DNA of 64,000 nucleotides from Chelativorans sp. ZYF759. GTDB taxonomy: Bacteria; Pseudomonadota; Alphaproteobacteria; Rhizobiales; Rhizobiaceae. A program made the translations under genes and the position numbers. This document shows, in pieces, positions 44,804 through 53,997 of this stretch (positions are counted from its first letter, which is position 1; each line of letters begins with the position of its first letter). The DNA is taken from contig NZ_WVVV01000006.1 of the NCBI RefSeq assembly GCF_012911015.1, positions 88,830 through 152,829 of the forward strand, read 5' to 3'. The notes under the pieces are model-generated. The model searched no databases. It worked only from the letters and a program-made list of their open reading frames with translations, and was not told the DNA's origin.

Positions 44804-45063
44804 GGTTTCAAAGATCCTTCATCCGCTCGGCGCTGGCGCGCCGATCCGCGTGCCTCGCCGCGCCCCGCGGGCCCCGCAAGGGGAGGAGGCCGGGGCCCGC
44901 TGCCTCCGGCACCTCCCCGGCGTTCGCAACCTTTCGTCGTGCCACTGGCACGACGAATTCGCTGCGCGAACCGGCTGCCGCCGGCCCTCCGCTATGGCTC
45001 CGGGCGTTCGTCGCTGCGATCGACAAATCGTTGTCGATCGCTTGGCCTTCGGCCGACCGCTCC
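44804..45063. repeat. Hairpin-rich intergenic segment
   Basis: No convincing gene lies in these 260 bases. They hold two perfect 10-bp hairpins: 44935-44955 (CGTCGTGCCA, one base, TGGCACGACG) and 45017-45040 (CGATCGACAA, 4 bases, TTGTCGATCG), plus further GC-rich palindromes near 44865-44910. This looks like a palindromic intergenic repeat or a structured transcript end between convergent psuG and the OmpA gene. Which is inferred only. Confidence 0.5.
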
Positions 45064-45726
45064 TCACCCTCTTGTGATCGGGACCAGGTAGATCTCGACA
45101 CGACGGTTCTGGGCGCGGCCTTCGGGCGTGGCGTTGGTGGCGGCCGGCTCGGTATCGGCGAAGCCGCGCACCGAGAAGCGGCGCTGGTCGATGCCCTGCG
45201 CGCCAAGGTAACGCGCGACCGACAGCGCGCGGCGCTCCGACAGATCCTGGTTGTGGCCGCGGCTACCGGTGGAGTCGGTATGGCCTTCCACGTCGATCAG
45301 CGTCTGGTCGTAACGGCTGAGCACGCGGGCGACCGAATTCAGGACCGGGAAGAACTCGGCCCTCAGTTCGGCACGGTCGGTGTCGAAGGTGACGGCCGAT
45401 GGCATGTTGAGGATGATCTCGTCGCCGCGCCGCGTGACCGAGACGCCGGTATCGCGCAGCTCGTTGCGCAGCTGGGCTTCCTGCTGATCCATGTAGTTGC
45501 CGACGACGCCGCCGGTCAGCGCGCCGACGCCGGCGCCGATCAGCACGGCGTTGCGCTGCGCACGCGGGCTACCGCCCACCGCCAGGCCCGCCAGCGCGCC
45601 GAGGCCGGCACCGATGCCGACGCCAGCGGCCGTGTTGGACATCCGCTGTTCGCCCGTGAACGGGTCGGACGTGCAGCCGGCAGCCAGGATGGCAGCGGCC
45701 GCAACGGCCATGATCTTGGTACGCAT
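45064..45726 (-). CDS. OmpA-family outer-membrane lipoprotein
   Basis: A 220-residue protein with signal peptide and lipobox (AAAAILAAGC, lipid-anchored Cys). A Gly-rich hydrophobic segment (GIGAGLGALAGLAVGG ... VLIGAGVGALTGGVVGN) resembles the YMGG/Gly-zipper domain. The C-terminal OmpA domain has VEGHTDSTGSRGHNQDLSER, which binds peptidoglycan. It is probably a structural link between outer membrane and wall. Confidence 0.9.
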   Translation of the reverse strand: MRTKIMAVAAAAILAAGCTSDPFTGEQRMSNTAAGVGIGAGLGALAGLAVGGSPRAQRNAVLIGAGVGALTGGVVGNYMDQQEAQLRNELRDTGVSVTRRGDEIILNMPSAVTFDTDRAELRAEFFPVLNSVARVLSRYDQTLIDVEGHTDSTGSRGHNQDLSERRALSVARYLGAQGIDQRRFSVRGFADTEPAATNATPEGRAQNRRVEIYLVPITRG

Positions 45727-45897
45727 GTTTGATTCCCTCTCCTCGTGGGCCCTTCAGGAAAATCCCTTTAACACGAATTGCGGCGAAAACGGGATGGGAA
45801 TGACAGATGGCAGGCGAGCACGGCAAAGCGCCCGCCGCCCGCCATTGTCGACGCGCGGCAGCCGCCTAGCGCTGCCCCCTGGTCCGGCCGTTCGCGC

Positions 45898-45924
45898 CAC
45901 CTTCTCCCCCAAGGGGAGAAGGTG
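45898..45924. repeat. Perfect 12-bp palindromic repeat
   Basis: CACCTTCTCCCC and GGGGAGAAGGTG flank a 3-base loop. The same core is a very common intergenic palindrome in Rhizobiales genomes. It lies downstream of the hypothetical gene at 45936 and may end its transcript, although no T-run follows. Confidence 0.6.
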
Positions 45925-45935
45925 TTGCCGATCGC

Positions 45936-46247
45936 CTACTCCGCCATGGTCTCGCCATAGGCGGCAAAGGCGGCCGGCAGGGTGCCGGTCAGGACCGGCG
46001 GCTGGCCGGTCGCGGGGGGCTGGACAAGCGGCGGGGCGACGGCCAGAGCCGGCGGCGGCAGGGACGCGGTTTCCGCGCCCTCCTGGGCGCGGAAGGAGCG
46101 GTAGGCCTCCGAGATGGCACCCGGGCCCACCGATGGGAGGCGGGTCAGCCAGGCGGCGCGCAGATCCCCCGATCCGGCGCCGTCCGACATCTCCAAAGAG
46201 GCGCGCATGGGCCGCGCGCCCGTGATGGTCAGTGCAGACAGTTCCAT
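45936..46247 (-). CDS. Hypothetical protein, Pro/Ala-rich C-terminus
   Basis: A 103-residue frame: MELSALTITGARPMRASLEM, helical middle (DLRAAWLTRLPSVGPGAISE) and a Pro-rich tail (LPPPALAVAPPLVQPPATGQ). There is no good ribosome site close to the ATG and no recognised domain. Codon third positions are GC-rich, but so are those of the shadow frames, so this is an uncertain gene. It is listed because it is the only frame that fits the space between the OmpA gene and cckA. Confidence 0.4.
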   Translation of the reverse strand: MELSALTITGARPMRASLEMSDGAGSGDLRAAWLTRLPSVGPGAISEAYRSFRAQEGAETASLPPPALAVAPPLVQPPATGQPPVLTGTLPAAFAAYGETMAE

Positions 46248-46368
46248 TTTTGTTGTCGTCTTCCAATCGCGTGTGACGATCGGAAAATGACACGGACGGA
46301 TGGATGTGCCGTTAGGGAAACGGCGCGGATTTTAACCATTGGCCGATCGAACGCCCGTTTCCGCGCAG

Positions 46369-48948
46369 CTATTTTTCCAGCATTTCCTTGACCACGGTGG
46401 CCAGCTGCTTGAGCGTGAAGGGTTTTGGCAGGAACCCGAACTGGGCATCCTCGGGCAGGTTCTTGGCGAACGCATCCTCGGCATAACCCGACACGAAGAT
46501 GAACTTGATGTCGGGCTGGGCCTTGCGCAGTTCCGACAGCAGCGTCGGGCCGTCCATCTCGGGCATGACGACGTCGGAGACGACAATGTCGACCTTGCCC
46601 TGAAGCTCCTCGAAGATTTCCAGCGCCTCGACGCCGGAAGACGCCTCGTGAACGGTGTAGCCGCGCGAGGCCAGCGCACGCACGCCGCCCAGCCGCACGG
46701 CATCCTCGTCCTCGACGAGCAGCACCGTGGCCGAGCCGGAGAGATCGCGCGCGGGCTCGGGCGCACCCGGCCCCTTGCCGGAGGCCTCGAGGGCTGCCTC
46801 CGTCTCGATCTCGGCCTGGCTCGCCACATGGCGAGGCAGGAAGATGCGGAAGATGGTGCCCTGGCCTAGGTCTGATTCGCAGAAGATGTAGCCGCCCGTC
46901 TGCTTGATGATGCCGTAGACCATGGACAGGCCGAGGCCGGTTCCCTTGCCGACATCCTTGGTGGTGAAGAACGGCTCGAAAATCTTGGCCAGCACGTCGG
47001 GCGCGATGCCCGTGCCGGTGTCGGATATCTCGACTAGCACGTAATCGGCCTCGGGCAGTTCGCGCTGGCCGAAGGAGGCGCATGCGTCGGCCTCGACATT
47101 GCGCGTGCGCATGGTGAGTTCGCCACCCTTCGGCATGGCGTCGCGGGCGTTGACGGCGATGTTGACGATGACCTGCTCGAACTGGCCGATATCGGCCTTG
47201 ACGGGCCACAGGTCGCGGCCGTGCTCGACACTGAGCGTGATCTCGTTGCCGACCAGACGGGCGAGCAGCATGCGCAGATCGGCCAGCACATCGGTGAGGT
47301 TCAGGACCTCGGGCCGGAGCGTCTGCTTGCGCGAGAAGGCGAGCAGCTGGCGCACCAGCGACGCGGCGCGGTTGGCGTTCTGCTTGATGTTCATGATGTC
47401 GGGGAAGGACGGGTCCGACGGGCGGTGGTTGGTCAGAAGCAGATCGGAGGCCATTATGATGGCGGTCAGCACGTTGTTGAAATCATGCGCGATGCCACCG
47501 GCGAGCTGGCCGACCGCCTGCATCTTCTGGCTCTGGGCCATCTGGGCCTCGAGCGCCTTCTGCTCGGTGATGTCGACGGCATAGACAATCGCCGCCTCCT
47601 CGGCCTCCGCGCCGCTGCCGCCGTCTGCCACCGCGTTGACATAATAACGCACGTGACGCTCCTCGTCGCCCGGCAGGACGGAATCGATCGGCGCGATGTC
47701 GGCCTGCTGGTGGCGGGCGCGCTCGAGAGCGGCGGCGAATTCGGCCCGGTCGCGCTCGTGCAGCACGGTCTCCAGACGCACCCGGCGGTCTACCGAATCG
47801 CGGTCAACGACGCGCGCAAACAGCGACAGGAAGGGTGCGTTGGTCCGCAGGATTCGGCCTTCGTCGTCGATGCCGGCAATCGCCATCGGGGTCGAGTTGA
47901 AGAAGCGCGTGAAGCGGATCTCGGCGGCGCTGTTGTCGGAGGACGACCCCTCGCCCTCGCCACGGTTGACCACGATCGTGCGGGTCGCCCCCGGCATGCC
48001 CTCGCGGGTGGCCGAGACGCGGTGCAGGAAGCGCACGGGACGTATTTCGCCCGACAAGGTCGTCATGTCGAGATCGATGACGGCGTTGCGGGTGGTGCCG
48101 GGATCGGCCTTGACGGAATTGAGCAGCGCCATGCCGTTGCCGGCGGTGATCTGCGGCAGCGTTACGTCGCCAGGGCGGAAGCCGGCGAGGTCGATGCCCA
48201 GCCATTCGGCAAGCGTCGCGTTCACATAGGTGACACGGCCGGCCGCATCGGCGGCGAAGAAGCCCGCCGGCGCATGGTCGAGATGGTCGATCGCCTGCTG
48301 CAGGTCGAGAAAGAAACGTTCCTGCTCGGCGCGCTCGTCGGAGATGTCGGCGATCTGCCAGGCCGACAGGAGCGTGCGGTAGCCAGGCGCACGGAAGGTG
48401 CGGGCACGGATGCGGTACCAGCGCGCGCCCTTGTCGTAGGTCGCGCCCAGCGACTGGGTGAGTCGGAACTCGCCATCGCCGGGGCGGCCGTCGCGCAGGC
48501 CAGCCGACAGCCGCATGACGGTCTCGGAGGCCTCGACGCTGTCGGAAAGAAGGTTCTCCACCGTCTTCAGGTCGGCCGGACCGGTCGCGCCGGTCATCTC
48601 GGCATAGGCCTTGTTGGCGTAGACGATGCGGCCCTTCTGGTCGGTGACGAGAACGCCCTGCCCCGTCGTGTCGAGAAAGGCGCGCGAAAGGTCGTCCGCG
48701 CCGGTGCGCTGGGCGATGCGGATAAAGCCGATGGTCGAGGCAAAGAGATAGCCGATGCCGATCATCGCCAGCACGCCCAGAAGGCCGAGCAGGAAACTCT
48801 CGCCAAGCCGTTCGCGGAAGAGCGTGAAGACGATCGCCGCACCCGCCAGCGCCAGGATAAAGATGAGAAGCCGCGCGGCTATGCCGGGACGAGCCGACTG
48901 GTCCACGATGGGAGCCGGGTAAAGGTCCTCGCCGGTCTGTCTGGCCAT
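46369..48948 (-). CDS. cckA: Cell-cycle hybrid histidine kinase CckA
   Basis: An 859-residue kinase. Two membrane helices (about residues 24-43 and 50-72), two PAS domains ([38 protein letters not shown]) and a further PAS-like segment precede the H-box [14 protein letters not shown]. The ATPase has the N and G boxes ([30 protein letters not shown]). The C-terminal receiver has [14 protein letters not shown]. CckA phosphorylates ChpT and then CtrA, controlling the alphaproteobacterial cell cycle. GGAG precedes the ATG at 48948. Confidence 0.95.
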   Translation of the reverse strand: MARQTGEDLYPAPIVDQSARPGIAARLLIFILALAGAAIVFTLFRERLGESFLLGLLGVLAMIGIGYLFASTIGFIRIAQRTGADDLSRAFLDTTGQGVLVTDQKGRIVYANKAYAEMTGATGPADLKTVENLLSDSVEASETVMRLSAGLRDGRPGDGEFRLTQSLGATYDKGARWYRIRARTFRAPGYRTLLSAWQIADISDERAEQERFFLDLQQAIDHLDHAPAGFFAADAAGRVTYVNATLAEWLGIDLAGFRPGDVTLPQITAGNGMALLNSVKADPGTTRNAVIDLDMTTLSGEIRPVRFLHRVSATREGMPGATRTIVVNRGEGEGSSSDNSAAEIRFTRFFNSTPMAIAGIDDEGRILRTNAPFLSLFARVVDRDSVDRRVRLETVLHERDRAEFAAALERARHQQADIAPIDSVLPGDEERHVRYYVNAVADGGSGAEAEEAAIVYAVDITEQKALEAQMAQSQKMQAVGQLAGGIAHDFNNVLTAIIMASDLLLTNHRPSDPSFPDIMNIKQNANRAASLVRQLLAFSRKQTLRPEVLNLTDVLADLRMLLARLVGNEITLSVEHGRDLWPVKADIGQFEQVIVNIAVNARDAMPKGGELTMRTRNVEADACASFGQRELPEADYVLVEISDTGTGIAPDVLAKIFEPFFTTKDVGKGTGLGLSMVYGIIKQTGGYIFCESDLGQGTIFRIFLPRHVASQAEIETEAALEASGKGPGAPEPARDLSGSATVLLVEDEDAVRLGGVRALASRGYTVHEASSGVEALEIFEELQGKVDIVVSDVVMPEMDGPTLLSELRKAQPDIKFIFVSGYAEDAFAKNLPEDAQFGFLPKPFTLKQLATVVKEMLEK

Positions 48949-49151
48949 GCGTCTCCTGCCTGTCGCGCGGGCGCCATTGATGAAGGCGGGCGGGCACGCG
49001 CGCCGAGTCGCCACGCCCGCAATACATCAAGCCCGAGGCGGCAAGCAAGGTCCAGCCCGGATGCAGCCCTTGGCGGCGGCGCCCACGGGAAAGATGCGGA
49101 GCGGCGCCCTGCAATGCATGGCACGGGGGGACGATGGCCTGGTGGCGCCTG

Positions 49152-49238
49152 TCAGATCAGCGTGATCCACAGGCTGGCGCAGGTGAGAAATCCGCCCATG
49201 GCGAGAAGGGATACGACATCACGAACAAATCCAAGCAT
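49152..49238 (-). CDS. 28-residue membrane peptide under a LexA-type promoter
   Basis: The frame encodes MLGFVRDVVSLLAMGGFLTC plus ASLWITLI: a short amphipathic lead and one membrane helix. TGGAGG lies 5 bases before the ATG, a near-perfect ribosome site. The promoter at 49269-49298 is overlaid by LexA half-sites, so SOS induction is predicted. The size, topology and control match SidA of Caulobacter, a 29-residue SOS-induced membrane inhibitor of division. Sequence similarity to SidA is not claimed. It lies between cckA and ssb and is transcribed toward cckA. Confidence 0.7.
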   Translation of the reverse strand: MLGFVRDVVSLLAMGGFLTCASLWITLI

Positions 49239-49262
49239 GGGAACCTCCATTGATCTGTTTAT

Positions 49263-49298
49263 GTTCCCTATATTTTCGTGTTTTGTTCTCGTCGTCAA
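49263..49298 (-). promoter_or_regulatory. Promoter with three in-phase LexA half-sites
   Basis: Read leftward: TTGACG (49293-49298), 18 bases, AATATA (49269-49274). Half-sites GAAC (49285-49288), GAAA (49274-49277) and GAAC (49263-49266) fall at exact 11-base steps, between the -35 and just past the -10. LexA binding there would block polymerase. The layout copies that at recA (half-sites at 42852-42877). Confidence 0.72.
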
Positions 49299-49387
49299 TG
49301 CAGGCTGGCCCCCTGTCTGAGGTTAAGGTTAACCCAGCGGCAGTGGGCCCGGCCTGCCAGACCGCACGCGGCAGCCAGGGCCGACGC

Positions 49388-49417
49388 AAAAACGGCGCGG
49401 CCATGAGACCGCGCCGT
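49388..49417 (-). terminator. Intrinsic terminator of ssb
   Basis: Nine-base arms ACGGCGCGG and CCGCGCCGT with an 8-base loop, followed leftward by TTTTTG, 41 bases after the ssb stop. It also isolates the 28-residue peptide gene from ssb transcription. Confidence 0.8.
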
Positions 49418-49457
49418 CGCTAGACTGTTTTTTTAGTCGTGAAGGCCCGGCGTCGAC

Positions 49458-49961
49458 TCAGAACGGGATTTCGTCGTCCATGTCGCGACCGCCGCCGCCA
49501 CCGCCGCCCATGCCGCCGCGATCATTGCCGGGGCGCGACTGGCCGAAATCGGAGCCGCCGCGATCGCTGCCGCCACGGTCCGACTCATAATCGCCGCCGC
49601 CGCCCTGCCCGCGCGAGTCGAGCATCTGCAATTCACCGCGGAACTTCTGCAGCACGACCTCGGTCGTGTAGCGGTCCTGGCCGGACTGATCCTGCCACTT
49701 GCGGGTCTGCAACTGGCCCTCGAGATAGACCTTGGCGCCCTTCTTCAGATATTGCTCGGCCACCTTGGCGAGCTGGTCGTTGAAGATCGCCACATTGTGC
49801 CACTCCGTGCGCTCCTTGCGCTCGCCGGACTGGCGGTCGCGCCAGGTCTCGGACGTGGCAATGCGCATGTTGACGACGGGATCGCCGCTGGGCAGGCGAC
49901 GCACCTCGGGATCGGCGCCCAGATTGCCGACCAGAATGACCTTGTTGACGCTGCCCGCCAT
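49458..49961 (-). CDS. ssb: Single-stranded DNA-binding protein
   Basis: A 167-residue protein starting [20 protein letters not shown]. The OB fold runs to about residue 115, then a Gly/Asp/Arg-rich linker and the conserved acidic tip DMDDEIPF. It covers single-stranded DNA and recruits repair proteins. GGAG lies upstream of the ATG at 49961. Confidence 0.97.
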   Translation of the reverse strand: MAGSVNKVILVGNLGADPEVRRLPSGDPVVNMRIATSETWRDRQSGERKERTEWHNVAIFNDQLAKVAEQYLKKGAKVYLEGQLQTRKWQDQSGQDRYTTEVVLQKFRGELQMLDSRGQGGGGDYESDRGGSDRGGSDFGQSRPGNDRGGMGGGGGGGRDMDDEIPF

Positions 49962-50013
49962 GACGCTTCTCCACACTCGTGCGATCAGAAATTGAAGGTT
50001 TCACCGCAAAATA

Positions 50014-50028
50014 GAACAAAAGTGGACC
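50014..50028 (-). promoter_or_regulatory. Possible LexA box upstream of ssb
   Basis: GGTC-N7-GTTC read leftward (GAAC-N7-GACC on the other strand), one mismatch to the GAAC-N7-GAAC consensus, 53 bases before the ssb ATG. ssb is SOS-controlled in some Rhizobiales, which makes the call reasonable, but a single imperfect site is weak evidence. Confidence 0.35.
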
Positions 50029-50062
50029 GAATGAAACCGGGCGGTCGGAGGTTGTCCCCTGC

Positions 50063-51670
50063 TCAGCGCAGCGCCGCGTCCAGTTTTGCGAGGTCGTTCG
50101 GCGTGTCGATGTCGAGGCTGGCGGCGGCGCCGATCTCCACCTCCACAACCGGTGCCGCGCCCGCCTCGACGATGTGGCGCGCGCCGGTGTCGCCATCGAT
50201 CGTGGCGATGGCGGGAAAGAGTGACGCCGGCAGCAGGACCGGGTTGCCGCGCTTGCCGCCGTGGGTGGCGCGCACGACGGAGGTGCCGCCCGCCGCGCGA
50301 AACGCCTCGACCAGGCGCCCGAGGTCGGACGAGGTGACGGAAGGCATGTCGCCCAGGCAGATCAGCACGCCGGCCGCATGCTTTGGCACGGCGCCGATGC
50401 CGGCCTTGAGCGAGGTCGACAGGCCGGCGGCATAGTCGGGGTTCTCCACGAACTCCAGATCGAGGCCTTCGAGCGCCCGACGAACCTCGTCGGCCTGATG
50501 ACCGACCACGCAGAGCGTGCCGGCAAGCGGGGCGGCCACCATCGCCTCGGCCGCAAGGCGCACGAGCGGCGCGCCCTGCAGAGGGGCCAGCAACTTGTTG
50601 GGCCCGCCCATGCGGGTCGAACGGCCGGCCGCCATCAGCAGGCCCCAAAGGGGGCCGCCCTGTGTGTCGGCCGCACGTTCGCGCGGCCGGGGACGGGTCG
50701 GGATTTCCATCAGGAGCCCGCCCACGCCCATCGCAGCGATGGCAGCGGAGGTGACGTGCATGCCGGCCATCAGCCGGTCGAGCACCCAGTCGAAGCCGTT
50801 GACCTTGGGGCTGCGTGCGCAGCCCGGCGCGCCGATCACGCCCATGCTCCCGACCTCGCCGAGGACCAGCAGATTGCCGGGGTCGACCGGCATGCCGGTG
50901 CGTTCCACGCGACCGCCCGCCAGCCTGATCGCTTCGGGGATCGCGTCCTGGTCGTCGCTGACGGCGGACGCTCCGAATACGACGATCAGATCGACTTTTT
51001 CCCTCATTTTTTCAATGGCCTGCGCGATCGTCTTCGCATCGTGATTCACGCGCATTTCGTTCACGACATGGCTGCCTGACCGGGCAAGACGCTGCGCGGT
51101 CAGCCTTGCCGTCTTGTCGAGGACGCTGGCCTTCGTGCCTTGCAGCGTGCTCTGGATGAGGCCGATGCGGTGGGCCTTGAAGGGCGCGACCGAAAACGCC
51201 TCGTCGGCGGACGCGACCTTCTCGGCTTCCGCCACCAGCGCGGCGGCGACACCGAAAGGAATGATCTTGACCGTCGCCACCAAGGCGTCCTGCTCCACCG
51301 GCGCGAAGTCGGCCAGAGTGGCGATGGTGATGGCGGGATCAATCAGGTTGAAGGCGTCGATCAGCTGGGCATTGACCCGGAACAGCCCGGCCTGTGCGGC
51401 ATGGATGTTGACGCGGCCGGTGGCGGCCTCGCCGATCCGCACACCGGGGCAATCGAGTGCTGCGGCCAGCCGCGCGGCCGCCTCGTCTTCGGAAAGGTCG
51501 CCCGCTTCCAGACGCGCGGCGATGATCTCATGGATGCCTGCCGCCTCCAATGCGGCGACATCGGCCGCTTTGACGCGGTGGGCCTTGGGAAGACGCAGAT
51601 CGCCGGCACGCACGCCATGGGCCAGGATGGCGCCTTCGGCGTCGCGCGTGGAGACGGGGCCGAACTTCAT
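50063..51670 (-). CDS. Fused molybdopterin-binding (MoeA-like) and MocA-type cytidylyltransferase
   Basis: A 535-residue protein. The N-terminal 330 residues are a MoeA/MoCF-like domain (VKIIPFGVAAALVAEAE, VFGASAVSDDQDAIPEAIR, GAPGCARSPKVNGFDWVLDR). From about residue 340 a nucleotidyltransferase begins: GLLMAAGRSTRMGGPNKLLA, with VVGHQADEVRRALEG and ICLGDMPSVTSSDL. MocA makes the cytosine-dinucleotide form of molybdopterin used by CO-dehydrogenase-type hydroxylases. The fusion is widespread in Rhizobiales. It is followed by xdhC genes, overlapping by four bases. Confidence 0.85.
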   Translation of the reverse strand: MKFGPVSTRDAEGAILAHGVRAGDLRLPKAHRVKAADVAALEAAGIHEIIAARLEAGDLSEDEAAARLAAALDCPGVRIGEAATGRVNIHAAQAGLFRVNAQLIDAFNLIDPAITIATLADFAPVEQDALVATVKIIPFGVAAALVAEAEKVASADEAFSVAPFKAHRIGLIQSTLQGTKASVLDKTARLTAQRLARSGSHVVNEMRVNHDAKTIAQAIEKMREKVDLIVVFGASAVSDDQDAIPEAIRLAGGRVERTGMPVDPGNLLVLGEVGSMGVIGAPGCARSPKVNGFDWVLDRLMAGMHVTSAAIAAMGVGGLLMEIPTRPRPRERAADTQGGPLWGLLMAAGRSTRMGGPNKLLAPLQGAPLVRLAAEAMVAAPLAGTLCVVGHQADEVRRALEGLDLEFVENPDYAAGLSTSLKAGIGAVPKHAAGVLICLGDMPSVTSSDLGRLVEAFRAAGGTSVVRATHGGKRGNPVLLPASLFPAIATIDGDTGARHIVEAGAAPVVEVEIGAAASLDIDTPNDLAKLDAALR

Positions 51671-52380
51671 GTCGCGCCTTCCCGGCCCGGCGCCGCGGCG
51701 CCGTCACGACTGCGCAGGGCGGCGATGATCTGGGCCAGCGTCGCCACCGCGATTTCGGCTGGGCTGGCGGCCCCAATGGGCAGGCCTATCGGCGCGTGAA
51801 TGCGCTCCAGTTTCGCGCGGTCAACACCATTTTCCGCCAACCTTTCCAGTCTCTTGGCATGGGTTTTTCGACTTCCGAGTGCGCCGACATAAAAGCAGCC
51901 GGCCTCGAGTGCTGCCTGGAGCGGATAGTCGTCGATCTTGGGATCATGCGTGACGGCGGCGAGCGCGGTCCAGGCGTCGAGCGGTCTGCGCTTGAGCACG
52001 TCTTCGGGCCATTCGGCGTGCAGCGTGGCGGCGCCGAAACGCTCCGGCGTGGCGAAAGCCGTGCGCGGGTCGATGATCTCCAGGTCGAAATCGGCGATGG
52101 CCGCCATAGGCGCCAGCGCCTGGCTGATATGGACGGCGCCGATGACGACCAGACGGGCGGGCGGCAGATGGACGTTGAGGAAAAGGGTCCTGCCGTCAGC
52201 CTCGACCTGACCTGACTTGCCGGAGCGGAAGGCCTTAAGGACGGCTTCGGACAGTTCGCCGGAAAGCGGCTCACCTTCGCGGATGAGCCGGGAGGCGCCG
52301 CTGTTCAGATCGGTGGCCAGGATCACGGCATGTCGGGCCCGCCGCTCCCGGTTCAGTTCGGCAAGGAGATGCGCGTCCAT
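51667..52380 (-). CDS. XdhC-family protein, C-terminal (Rossmann) part
   Basis: A 237-residue protein. HLPPARLVVIGAVHISQALA begins the Rossmann-like domain, then VTHDPKIDDYPLQAALEAGC and GALGSRKTHAKRLERL, the XdhC C-terminal signatures. XdhC inserts molybdenum cofactor and adds the sulfido ligand into xanthine-dehydrogenase-type enzymes. Its start overlaps the other XdhC gene by one base. Together the two ORFs equal one full-length XdhC. Confidence 0.88.
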   Translation of the reverse strand: MDAHLLAELNRERRARHAVILATDLNSGASRLIREGEPLSGELSEAVLKAFRSGKSGQVEADGRTLFLNVHLPPARLVVIGAVHISQALAPMAAIADFDLEIIDPRTAFATPERFGAATLHAEWPEDVLKRRPLDAWTALAAVTHDPKIDDYPLQAALEAGCFYVGALGSRKTHAKRLERLAENGVDRAKLERIHAPIGLPIGAASPAEIAVATLAQIIAALRSRDGAAAPGREGAT

Positions 52381-52718
52381 CAGCCGAGCCGCTCGACATA
52401 GACCCTGATGCGGCCGCCGCAGGACAGGCCGACCTGCCAGGCCGTCTCATCGGCCACGCCGAATTCGAGCATGCGCGGCGTGCCGCTCTCGATGACATCC
52501 AGCGCTTCGGTGACGACGGCGCCTTCCACGCAGCCGCCGGAGACGGAGCCGTCAAAATTTCCCTCGGCATCGATCACCAGATGGCTGCCGACCGGGCGCG
52601 GGGCCGAGCCCCAGGTCTCGACGACGGTCGCCAGTGCGACCTTGCGCCCTTCGCCATGCCAGGACTCGGCAAGGGTCAGCGGATCGCGGATGTCATTGCC
52701 GGTCGCGGCTGTTTCCAT
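52380..52718 (-). CDS. XdhC-family protein, N-terminal (CoxI) part
   Basis: A 112-residue protein: KVALATVVETWGSAPRPVGS, then GNFDGSVSGGCVEGAVVTEA, with the conserved SVSGGCVE, and LSCGGRIRVYVERL. This is the XdhC_CoxI domain that precedes the Rossmann part in single-chain homologues. GGGAG lies 7-8 bases before the ATG at 52718. Split XdhC genes are known from CO-dehydrogenase operons (coxF/coxI). Confidence 0.88.
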   Translation of the reverse strand: METAATGNDIRDPLTLAESWHGEGRKVALATVVETWGSAPRPVGSHLVIDAEGNFDGSVSGGCVEGAVVTEALDVIESGTPRMLEFGVADETAWQVGLSCGGRIRVYVERLG

Positions 52719-52743
52719 GATGGTTCTCCCGGCTTCAATATGG

Positions 52744-53988
52744 TCACGCCACCCGGTCCTTGCCAAGGGTCAGCCAGCGGCGCGGGTCGGTCTCGGCCCG
52801 GCCCGAGCCGGCCGACAGCGAACGCACGAGATCAGAAAGCGCCTCGAGATTATGGGCGGGACGGAACTCGTCGACATGCGGCAGCATGGCGCGCACGCCG
52901 CGGGCGCGCGGCTCGAACCCGTCGAAGCGCAGAAGCGGATTGAGCCAGACCAGGCGACGGCAGGATTTGTGCAGGCGCTCCATCTCGTGTTCCAGACCCT
53001 CGACATCGCTGCGCTCCAGCCCGTCGGTGATCAGGATGACGGACGCGCCCTGCCCCAGCACACGTCGCGACCAGCGCCGGTTGAACTCGCCGAGCACCTC
53101 GCCGATGCGGGTGCCGCCGGACCAGTCCTGGACCGCGCCCGACACGTTGGCCAGCGCCTCGTCGGGGTCGCGGTGGCGCATCTGGCGCGTCAGATTGGTG
53201 AGGCGGGTGCCGAAGACGAAGACATGGACCTGGCGGCGGCTTTCCATCAGCGCATGCATGAAATGCAGGAAGATGCGCGTGTACTGGCTCATCGAGCCGG
53301 AAATATCGGCAAGCACCACGACCGGTGGCTGGCGCAGCCTCGCTGAGCGGAATTTCGGCAGGATGAGCTGGCCGCCGGTGCGGAAGGCTGAACGCATGGT
53401 GGCGCGGGGATCGGCGCGCCGGCCGTGCGGATCCGACCGGAAGCGGCGCGTCGCCACCTGGTCGAAGGGCAGCCGCATGGCGGCGATGGCGCGGCGCGCC
53501 TGCGCCATCTCGGCCGCACTCATCTGCGCGAAATCCTTTTCGCGCAGGATCTCGCGACCGGAGGTGGTAAAGCGCGCATCGATTTCGAATTCCGGCATCT
53601 CCTCGACGCGCTGGTTCCTGCGGTGACCTTCAAACAGCGCATCGGCGACGCGGGATTCGGCGGCGCGCGGCTTCTGGCGCTCGCGTGTGTCGGGGGCGAC
53701 GGGCGAGAACATGGCCAGCATCTTCTCGATCAGTTCGCGCGAGCGCCAGAAGAGGCGGAAGGCCTCGTCGAAGGTGGCGTGGTCCTCGCGGCGGGTGACG
53801 AGCACGCAGTGGAGCGTCCAGTAGAAATCCTCGCGCGTGCCGATGCCAGCGGCCAGCACCGCCCCGATGGCGTCGGTGACAGCGGCGGGTCCGACCCGCA
53901 TGCCGGCCTTGCGCAGCGTGCGTGCGAAATAGACGATGTTGTCGGCAAGGCGGCCATGCGGCTCAGCGCTGTCGGGCGTGGCCTCCAC
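52744..53988 (-). CDS. VWA-containing CoxE-like protein
   Basis: A 414-residue protein. The C-terminal von Willebrand A domain has a MIDAS motif (VLADISGSMSQYTRIFLHFM) and a conserved VFVFGTRLTNLTRQM. The N-terminal helical region (LADNIVYFARTLRKAGMRVG) matches CoxE. With the MoxR/CoxD ATPase it forms a chaperone pair that builds the bimetal or sulfido centre of molybdenum hydroxylases. It follows the ATPase gene by nine bases. Confidence 0.88.
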   Translation of the reverse strand: MEATPDSAEPHGRLADNIVYFARTLRKAGMRVGPAAVTDAIGAVLAAGIGTREDFYWTLHCVLVTRREDHATFDEAFRLFWRSRELIEKMLAMFSPVAPDTRERQKPRAAESRVADALFEGHRRNQRVEEMPEFEIDARFTTSGREILREKDFAQMSAAEMAQARRAIAAMRLPFDQVATRRFRSDPHGRRADPRATMRSAFRTGGQLILPKFRSARLRQPPVVVLADISGSMSQYTRIFLHFMHALMESRRQVHVFVFGTRLTNLTRQMRHRDPDEALANVSGAVQDWSGGTRIGEVLGEFNRRWSRRVLGQGASVILITDGLERSDVEGLEHEMERLHKSCRRLVWLNPLLRFDGFEPRARGVRAMLPHVDEFRPAHNLEALSDLVRSLSAGSGRAETDPRRWLTLGKDRVA

Positions 53989-53997
53989 GGACCGGCT

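Noticed and set aside
44775-45206. Short frames on both strands between psuG and the OmpA gene
   Set aside because: They lie in palindromic intergenic sequence, overlap known gene ends and have no ribosome site or domain.
47221-49320. A 699-codon plus frame over cckA
   Set aside because: It is antisense to a complete kinase and shows only Arg/Ala/His-rich shadow sequence.
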